From Toxorhynchites rutilus septentrionalis (lineage: Eukaryota > Arthropoda > Insecta > Diptera > Culicidae): a stretch of DNA of 64,000 bases. The notes beneath the pieces were generated by a model. That model was not told the DNA's origin and did no database searches. It saw nothing but the letters and a program-made list of their open reading frames with translations. A program made the position numbers and the translations under genes. This document shows, in pieces, positions 57,582 through 64,000 of this stretch. The stretch covers positions 34,734,061 to 34,798,060 of the forward strand of contig NC_073744.1 of NCBI RefSeq assembly GCF_029784135.1. Direction: 5' to 3'. Each line of letters opens with the position of its first letter. Positions within the stretch are counted from its first letter, which is position 1.

Positions 57582-58864
57582 AGGGTTGGGAAAAAAGAAA
57601 TGTCGTAATTCTGTTCGAAATTTGACGCTTTATTTAACATATTTAAAATATCCAATTTAAGTCAAATATGCGCCGTTTTGTTCGCAAACTTGTTGCCATT
57701 TTGAAGGCAACTTCATTATCCCCCCCTTATAAATCCCCTCCTCTTTATTTGCAAAAAACTTAGACAGACAGTTTTCGCAAGCCTCTTTTGAGGCCAACTT
57801 AGTATCACCAAGAGCGTTTTGCATGGACCGGAAGAGATTAAAATCACTTGGAGGCAGGTCCGGACTATACGGTAGCTGCAATAAGACATCCCATCCGAGC
57901 TCCCGTAGCTTCTGTTGGGTCATCAATGATGTGTGAGGCCGTGCGTTGTCCTGGTGGAAAACAACACCATTCCTATTGATCATTTCTGGCCGCTTCTGGT
58001 CAATCGCCTGCTTCCAACGGTCAAGCTGCTCACAGTAGAGAACCGAGTTGAAGGTCTGGCCATAGTTGAGCAGCTCATAGTGGATGATTCCCTTCCAATC
58101 CCACCAAACACACAACAAAACCTTCCTGGCCATCAATCCGGGCTTGGCGATGGTTTGGGCCGACTCATTGCGCTTCGACCACGACTTTTTTCGCTTTAGG
58201 TTGTCGTACGTGATCCACTTTTCATCACCAGTCACCATCTTCTTCAAAAATGGGTCGAGTTCGTTCCGTTTCAGCAGTGCATCGCAGGCGTTGATTCGGT
58301 CTAAAAGATTTTTTTGCGTCAACTCGTGTGACTCCCATACATCCAGCTTTTTTTGGAATCGGATCTTCTGCAAATGGTTCCAAACGGTTTTATGGTCTAT
58401 GACCAGTTCCTGGTCAATTGAGCGAGTGCTCACATGCCGGTCTACTTGGATGATTTCAACGATTTTATCGGTTTCCACGAGGATTGGCCTACCAGTACGG
58501 GGTGTATCTTCGACAGCCACTACTCCAGAACGAAATCGATCAAACCAACGCTGTGCTGTACGAATCGTTACAGTATCGGGTCCATAAACTACACAATTTT
58601 TTTGGGCTGCCTTCGTTGCAGTTTTACCTCGCAGGTAGTAAAAACGTAAAATATGGCGAATTTCTTACTTGGTGCACTCCATTTTTAACGCGCTATAACT
58701 TGAGACTGAAACGGACAATCACAACACTGTCAAAACGACACTTGTAGCACAGATTGTCTTTAAATAGCCGTATAGTACTACCCGATGCGATAAGTACAAC
58801 ACAAGATATGTTTAAGTGTTGCCATATACTGACAATATACGACATTTCTTTTTCCCCAACCCAA
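57582..58864 (-). mobile_element. Complete-length mariner element
   Basis: The ends GTTGGGAAAAAAGAAATGTC (from 57585) and GACATTTCTTTTTCCCCAAC (to 58860) are inverted repeats. The transposase runs on the minus strand. A different mariner begins only about 8 bp beyond its right end. Confidence 0.88.
57657..58682 (-). pseudogene. mariner transposase with an early stop at codon 6
   Basis: ATG at 58682 starts MECTK, then TAA at 58667-58665, then EIRHILRFYYLRGKT and an uninterrupted frame to TAA at 57657. The total is 342 codons, the same as the other mariner genes here. Catalytic motifs are intact: MVTGDEKWITYDN, VFHQDNARPHTS and YSPDLPPSDFNLF, with the D,D34D spacing. The second helix-turn-helix is STRSIDQELVIDHKTVWNHL. 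Apart from the nonsense codon I see no lesion. A downstream or non-AUG start could bypass the stop only by losing part of the N-terminus. It belongs to a different mariner lineage from the 49850 copy. Confidence 0.9.
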
Positions 58865-58872
58865 GATATATA

Positions 58873-60048
58873 TTAGGCTGTCAAAAGAGTCCTGCGGTAT
58901 TTTTTTTGAATTTTCATTTGTTCATAAAATTAGTTACAATCATCTGTTTTAAGTCAAATATGCGCCGTTTTGTTCGATGACTTGTTCCCAACGTAGCTCG
59001 TTCGCCATGGACAAAAACAGGTGGTAGTCACTTGGTGCAAGGTCCGGACTATATGGCGGATGCAAAAGAACCTCCCATCCGAGCTCCCGGAGCTTCTGGC
59101 GCGTCACCAAAGAAGTGTGTGGCCTTGCGTTGTCCTGATGGAAGACAATGCGGCCTCTGTTTATATGTTTGAAGGTAGCACTCTTCTTCATGAGTGCTAC
59201 CTTCAAGCGGTCCAGTTGTTGGCAGTACAGGTCCGGGTTTGGCCATAGGGAAGCAGCTCATAATAGATTATTCCTTGACAATCCCACCAAACACACAGCA
59301 GAACCTTCCTGGCCGTTAATGAGGGCTTGGCCACCGTCTGAGCCGCTTCAACGGGCTTCGACCACGACCGTTTGCGCTTCACGTTGTCGTAAGTGACCCA
59401 CTTTTCATCGCCAGTCACCATCCGCTTCAGAAACGGGTCGATTTTGTTGCGATTCAGCAGCGATTCACATGCGTCGATACGGTCAAAGATGTTTTTTTGC
59501 GTCAACGTGTGTGGCACCTATACATCGAGCTTCTTTGTGAATCCAAGCTTCTTCAAATGGTTAATAACGGTTTGATGACTTATCCCCAGCTCTTGGCCGA
59601 TGCTACGGCTGCTACTATGCCGGTCTTTCTCGGCTAATTCAGCGATTTTGTCGCAATTTTCGACGACAGGCCTTCCGGAGCGTGGCGCATCTTCGACGAC
59701 CTCTACACCAGAACGAAAACGTTGAAACCATCGTTGTGCGGTGGAAATGGAAACTGTATCGGGTCCATAAACTGCACAAATTTTATTGGCAGCTTGAGAT
59801 GCATTTTTGCCTTTGTCATAGTAGTACTGTAAAATATGTCGGATTTTCTTTTTATTTTGTTCCATATTTGCGACACTATAACTCACGAACGACTTAACCA
59901 AACAAAACACTGTCAAGGACTATATTATAGCGCGCAAAAATACCTTTCTAACAAGCTATAGTATCACTCGATACAATGAATACAACTAGAACTACGCGCT
60001 TACAACGACACCTCGCGGAAATACCGCAGGACTTTTTTGACAGCCTAA
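58873..60048 (-). mobile_element. mariner element with both ends, internally rearranged
   Basis: The left end TTAGGCTGTCAAAAGAGTCC and right end GACTTTTTTGACAGCCTAA form inverted repeats, and TA flanks both sides (58871-58872, 60049-60050). Compared with 49667-50925 it is about 100 bp short because of an internal deletion. Confidence 0.92.
58949..59865 (-). pseudogene. mariner transposase with stop, frameshift, palindromic insertion and deletion
   Basis: ATG at 59865 (MEQNKKKIRHILQYYYD) leads to TAG at codon 116, where the 49850 copy has Trp. The frame then continues through MVTGDEKWVTYDN to a short deletion near 59235 (YGQT, then out of frame). At 59169-59206 a perfect 15-bp inverted repeat replaces about a dozen bases. 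The second and third catalytic motifs (HQDNARPHTS, SPDLAPSDYHLF) remain. About 100 bp between ANEL and RWEQV are deleted, removing most of the C-terminal region. It is inactive beyond doubt. Confidence 0.92.
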
Positions 60049-60790
60049 TATTAGCATGAAAATGTTGCGATAGCTATCAAAAGTAAACGCGTCCTTATGG
60101 AGGTGCGTGATATTTCAAAGCTTCGAGAATAACAATTTGATTGGTTCTAATCGATTGAAAAAAAAGCGCTGACAACAATTAATTTTTTTTCATTTCGATC
60201 CACCCAGGAGGCAAGAAGCGAATCCGAATGGTACAGAATGTAATATCCTTGATGTTGTTCCGCACGGAGATACAACGGAACAAGTGAAAAAACAGCTTAC
60301 CATCCGGTTGTTTCAGTCACTCCGCTCCGTCCCGCTGGGGAAACGTCGTGGAAGGATGACAACAAAAGGCAATACTTGTTTACTAGCATTTCAAGGTACA
60401 AATGCAATGCAAACTGATGCCATGCTTCATGACTTCAACATCTGCACCGCCCTCACTCGCATTTTCCCCTGTCCCAGACCCCACCGGGCTTTGACATGAC
60501 AGACATAAGCATGGATGGCTTGTTGTGCCGTTTTGTATGACAAGTGCCTATTTGCACAGATCACTGGAGCCTGTCCCTGTCAGCAACTGATAACAGCACA
60601 TGTATTCAACTCTGCCGCTGTTGATAGCGAGATTATGGCCTCTGCCGGGTGGTTAGTCGTGAAGTTCGGTTTTTTTTTCCTGGAATTTTCCCAACGGATC
60701 AACACAAAATACACAGGACCGAGCCCGTAACATGTATTTATAACTTAAATCCTTCCCTTACTTGGGGGAGGGGAGCCGCGCGTTACTCAC
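60049..60790. other. Intron sequence, nothing recognised
   Basis: GC rises towards the Ig exon at 60791. Frames are short and lack domains. Confidence 0.5.
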
Positions 60791-60929
60791 ACTGTATCTT
60801 CAACGTGATTGAGGAGCTGCGCGTTTCTCCTTCCGTGTTGGACGCCGCACACGCATACGAACCGGCGCTTTCCCGCTCCAGCTGGGTGAGGTGAAGCGTC
60901 TCGCTGCTTTCGCCCGACATACGCATGTT
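60791..60929 (-). CDS. Sidestep-family gene, internal exon: C-terminal half of an Ig domain
   Basis: This is the first (most 5') exon of the minus-strand gene seen in the window. The acceptor is a pyrimidine-rich stretch ending in CAG just above 60929, and the donor GTGAGT follows 60791. It is 139 nt, 46 codons plus one base, and starts in phase 0. The peptide contains the hallmark of an Ig domain's second cysteine, AGSYACAASN, followed by a final beta strand (SSSITLKIQ). The leftover T joins the first two bases of the 52313-52612 exon to make Tyr, giving IQYAPRC, the usual spacing between two Ig domains in Sidestep-type proteins. The first half of this Ig domain, the other N-terminal Ig domains and the signal peptide must lie beyond 64000. 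Known Sidestep proteins are type I surface proteins acting in axon guidance and cell recognition; that role here is inferred from the family. Confidence 0.88.
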
Positions 60930-60991
60930 CTGGAATGAAGAAGAAACATATTTTTGTACTTTTGAAACTGTATTCATACCGAGGTTTCATA

Positions 60992-61047
60992 ACATTCATC
61001 CGAGAGATATTTACGTTCGTTTGGGTAAATATCTCTCGGATGAATGT
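60992..61047. repeat. Perfect 23-bp inverted repeat with 10-nt loop
   Basis: ACATTCATCCGAGAGATATT plus TAC (60992-61014) is exactly complementary to 61025-61047, with loop GTTCGTTTGG. It lies 62 bp upstream of the Ig exon's acceptor on the gene strand, within the intron that would carry the branch point. Confidence 0.85.
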
Positions 61048-61283
61048 CAAAGTAAGACAAACAAGACAAGACAAAGTAAAAAAATAGATCATGATTTTTG
61101 TTAAATTTTCTGGTAAAAATGGAGACTATACATTTAGGCGGGATCAACAATACATGTTTGAAAGGAGTAAAAATTCAAAGGGATGTAAGATCATATTTCT
61201 TGTCAACGCATTGGCCATTTTTGACACATTTAAAATTTGGTGAAATGATCTATTTGAAACGCCCTCAATCTTAAAATAACAAC

Positions 61284-61511
61284 ATGATGATTCAACGCGG
61301 TCAGGACATCGTCATTCTAAGACATCGTGAGCTGTGTCAACAACAGGTCATGACCAACATGTTTCTGAAGGTAGAGAGCGAACGACTGCGATTTCTACGA
61401 CACAATCAACAGAAGCAACGTAAAGAGGAATACATTCAATTGCAAGACTCTATCATGAGCAACCCCGACACAGCTTTTGTTGTTGCCATGCCAAAGCGCA
61501 ATGTATTGTGA
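61284..61511 (+). pseudogene. Helitron replicase fragment (N-terminal region)
   Basis: An intact 75-codon stretch reads GQDIVILRHRELCQQQ, then ESERLRFLRHNQQKQRKEEY, then LQDSIMSNPDTAFVVAMPK and stops. The R-L-R-F-x-R-H-N-Q-x-x-x-R-x-E-E-Y block is characteristic of the Helitron_like_N region. The same block occurs more decayed at 13450 and 17720. Catalytic Rep and helicase domains are absent nearby. Confidence 0.7.
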
Positions 61512-61699
61512 TGATATCACAGCATGTATTCGGGAGAATGTTAATGGATTTTCAGGTAAACACGCCTTTGAAACAATAATCATATAATAAACTCTAACGT
61601 ATCAAATATGTAGCCGTTACATAGGTTTACTCTTTTACATTCTCAGCAGGTGTGGTAAAATCTTGAACGAAAATTGTAATATTTATCAGAATTTATCTT

Positions 61700-63287
61700 A
61701 TCTACATGAATAAAAATGGATCGCCAAAGCACAATACTCTAGAAAGGAATCGTTAGATTTCAGTCGTTTTTATTTTGTTGTGTTCGTCTCAATCGAAAAA
61801 AAAAATGGAAAACTTTGAAGGAGAATGGGAAAAATCGGAAAATTGGAAAAGTCCACATGTTCTACAATTACATCGTGATAAGCGTTGTTAGTCCATTTGA
61901 TGTTTGCGTAAACGAATTTCATCTTCGTTCGAAAGTGGTAATTGATTTCCGGGCGGAATAAAACAATCCTATATATTGTATCTCCTGTATCAGGAGTGGC
62001 CAAAGCGTCGACTGCGGGTGACTGGTTGCCCGCGTAGTCTTTGTAGTGACCAGCGTTCTGACTTGTACTTTTCTTTTCTTGAACTCTTCGTGGACAACTA
62101 GATTGGCCGTTCTACCGAAAACGTTACCCTAAAATGAAAAACTACCGTTTTAGTAGATGGGAAAATGAGAAAATTCGAAAAATATAATTCTCGTATGCTC
62201 TAAAGTAACATGGTGATGGATTCTCAGGTACAATAATCCACATTGAAAATAAAAAATGAATGAAAATTAACTTTCCGTGTTCCATGTGATGAAGAAACAT
62301 GTGTTTTGAAAATGATAAAAGAATCTTCAACGAGAACTGTATCTGATACAGGGAAACTTCGATATAACGTACCCTCGTAATTACGTACCCTCAATATAAC
62401 GTCACTCGATATAAAGTATATTTTACCTCGATATAACGTACACATTTTCAATGGACGAATTTCATGCCAACTCGTCCTAGGAGTTGGCAGTAAATCTCAA
62501 AAAAAATATAGACAACTTTCTGAAAAGGGTCAGTTTTTTTTCCTAATTTTTCACAAAAATTTCTCATTTGAAAACACTAATACCTACAAAATTTTGATCA
62601 AGAATGGAATGTAGTTCAAATTTTCGTAAAAAATACCAATATTTTTTTAAAAATTACGCTGAAACAATATTCAAAAAAAAATCTCCAAAAAAGTAGCTGA
62701 ACTTCTTGGTAATTGTATGCACTACTCTTATAATTTTCGCTAAGAATTTCAAAAAAAAATATATGAATAGTCCATACAACTACAAACAAGTCTCCCAAAT
62801 ATCCCAACAAGAGCACTGTAACAGGGGAAAAAAAATTTTAACAGGCAAGCGGTCATTTTGTCTATTTACCCTCAATCAACAGTATGAAGGGAAACATCAC
62901 GAGAGAGGTTGGCTTCACCTTCTACTTGGTTTTTTTCATCATTATTTTATAATTCTACCAAAACAACATCACATTAAAGCAATATGAGCTATGTTTTTGA
63001 ACTTTTTATTATGCTTCGATATAAGGTACAATTCGATACAACGTACAATTAGGAAAGGGAAATGTCATTATATCGAAGTTTACCTGTAATAATTTTATAT
63101 TTTAATGACAAATTTTGTCAGAATTATTTTATAGAAGGGGAAAATTCTAAAGCGACCAATAAAAAAATCAATCAATGAATAGTGCTGAGATTGAACCCAA
63201 GATCGTGCTTAGTAAGAAAATGAGAATGTTCGGATGTATTCATATCAATACTCTATTTTAGGTGGGACGTAGTTCTCCGGGTAAGCC
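61700..63287 (+). mobile_element. Helitron-like element split by a pogo-like insertion
   Basis: The 5' part (TCTACATGAATAAAAATGGA at 61700) aligns with 7131 onward. Homology continues up to AACGAGAACTGTATCTGATA, where the element at 62349-63086 interrupts it. It resumes with ATAATTTTATATTTTAATGACAA and GATCGTGCTTAGTAAG, ending in a worn GACGTAGTTCTCCGGGTAAGC at about 63287, which corresponds to the usual Helitron 3' end. Confidence 0.65.
62349..63086. mobile_element. pogo-like non-autonomous transposon nested in a Helitron
   Basis: The ends CAGGGAAACTTCGATATAAC and the reverse complement of GTTATATCGAAG-type TTATATCGAAGTTTACCTG match at 19 of 21 positions. TA flanks both ends (62347-62348, 63087-63088). 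The subterminal phrase TCGATATAACGTAC recurs about six times. The interior contains the AT-rich family with its stem-loop at 62466-62488. There is no transposase frame. The 738-bp element cuts a sequence that is continuous in the paralogous Helitron at 7131-7503. Confidence 0.88.
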
Positions 63288-64000
63288 ATGATCCTCCTAA
63301 ACTGCTCGACCGATTTTAAATAAATTATACACGAAAAATGTATTAGGCATGAGAATAGGTCGTAAACTACATCACATACCACTAGGATACTGATTAATGA
63401 ACAATTGATATCGTTTGAGATGGTCATATGCAAAAAAAAATCTCTTTTTTAATAATCTTTTTTTGGGTTTTTTTTCTATTTGTCTTAAAAATACATAAGA
63501 AATCAATTTTTCATTCTCTCAGTCCTATCCCTTATTTTTCACTTCAATAAAAAAAAATTTTAAGCACAATGAATTTATTTACGTTGTTCAATGACAAATG
63601 ACGCTATGTCTAGTTTTTTTTCTATCTCTTGGATGCAGAACCTGTCAATATCTCAGCTTCACTCAAAGTTATTGATATTTCTTCCCAAAAAAACACGCAC
63701 TTTTGATTTGTTTGTTGGCGTGAGGAAGAATAAATTTACTTGAGAGATGCTATCATGAGCAATGCCGACACAGCTTTTGCTATTGCTAAAATGCAAATGC
63801 ATTTTCAAGACATTACAGCACGTGTGTTCAAACAAAAGTGATGTTTCTAATGAGTTTCATTACAACATTACACGTATTCGGTCCCACATGTTTTGCTGGA
63901 TGTATTCGATTGAATATCAGAAGCGAGGATTACCTCATATTCACATTTTTATTTTAGTTAGTCGACAAAATACGCACTAAGGAAATAGAAAATGTAGTTG
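63288..64000 (+). mobile_element. Helitron 5' part, runs off the window
   Basis: It begins with a worn 5' block (CTCCTAAACTGCTCGACCGA, TAGGTCGTAAACTA) aligned with 12650 and 15400. It goes on to coding remnants near 63760 (SNADTAFAIAK-like) and 63900 (CWMYSIEYQKRGLPHIHIF), the latter close to the conserved E-x-Q-K-R-G-x-P-H-x-H block of Helitron proteins. The element continues past 64000. Confidence 0.72.

Overview
The window looks like a piece of insect nuclear DNA, most likely from a mosquito or close dipteran relative. It is AT-rich, has long TE-filled introns, and carries mariner, ITmD37E-type, Helitron, hAT-, pogo- and piggyBac-like elements side by side. No bacterial-type operon, rRNA gene, functional tRNA gene or CRISPR array is visible. 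The species call is an inference from the families present.

The only host gene I can support lies on the minus strand and runs almost the full window. Six exons join with matching splice sites and reading phase: 60791-60929 (second half of an Ig domain), 52313-52612 (Ig domain), 51785-51987 (Cys-rich linker into fibronectin III), 42221-42398 (rest of FN3), 27140-27350 (transmembrane segment) and 9230-9396 (acidic cytoplasmic tail). A seventh, in-phase tail exon probably starts at 8738. The order Ig, Ig, FN3, one TM helix and the signature of the linker exon fit the Sidestep family of neuronal cell-surface proteins. The 5' part (signal peptide, first Ig domains) lies beyond position 64000. Introns reach 14.9 and 17.7 kb.

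Nearly everything else is intronic transposon debris. 1-5.3 kb: half of a fold-back repeat, a TA-flanked MITE and a tandem duplication. 5.4-8 kb: a Tc1-like N-terminal fragment, a decayed charged ORF and a Helitron piece. 10-19 kb: a 1.4-kb fold-back element and two long decayed Helitrons. 21-24 kb: a 5'-truncated non-LTR retrotransposon. 27-32 kb: three MITEs with readable ends (TA-type, hAT with 8-bp target duplication, pogo-like). 34-41 kb: an AT-rich repeat family interrupted by an ITmD37E-type transposon. 43-48 kb: a tRNA-like SINE head, an orphan ORF in an inverted repeat, a piggyBac-like MITE and Helitron ends around a mitochondrial COI insertion (NUMT). 49-51 kb: a hairpin, a MITE and a mariner with one nonsense codon. 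54-60 kb: a 50-bp minisatellite and three more mariner copies. 61-64 kb: Helitrons, one split by a pogo-like element.

I found no convincing new biological system. The items most worth following are the Sidestep-type gene, the COI NUMT between Helitron ends, the 34-bp near-perfect hairpin at 49126-49209, the 50-bp minisatellite open in all three minus frames, and the several MITEs whose ends and target duplications can be read directly.
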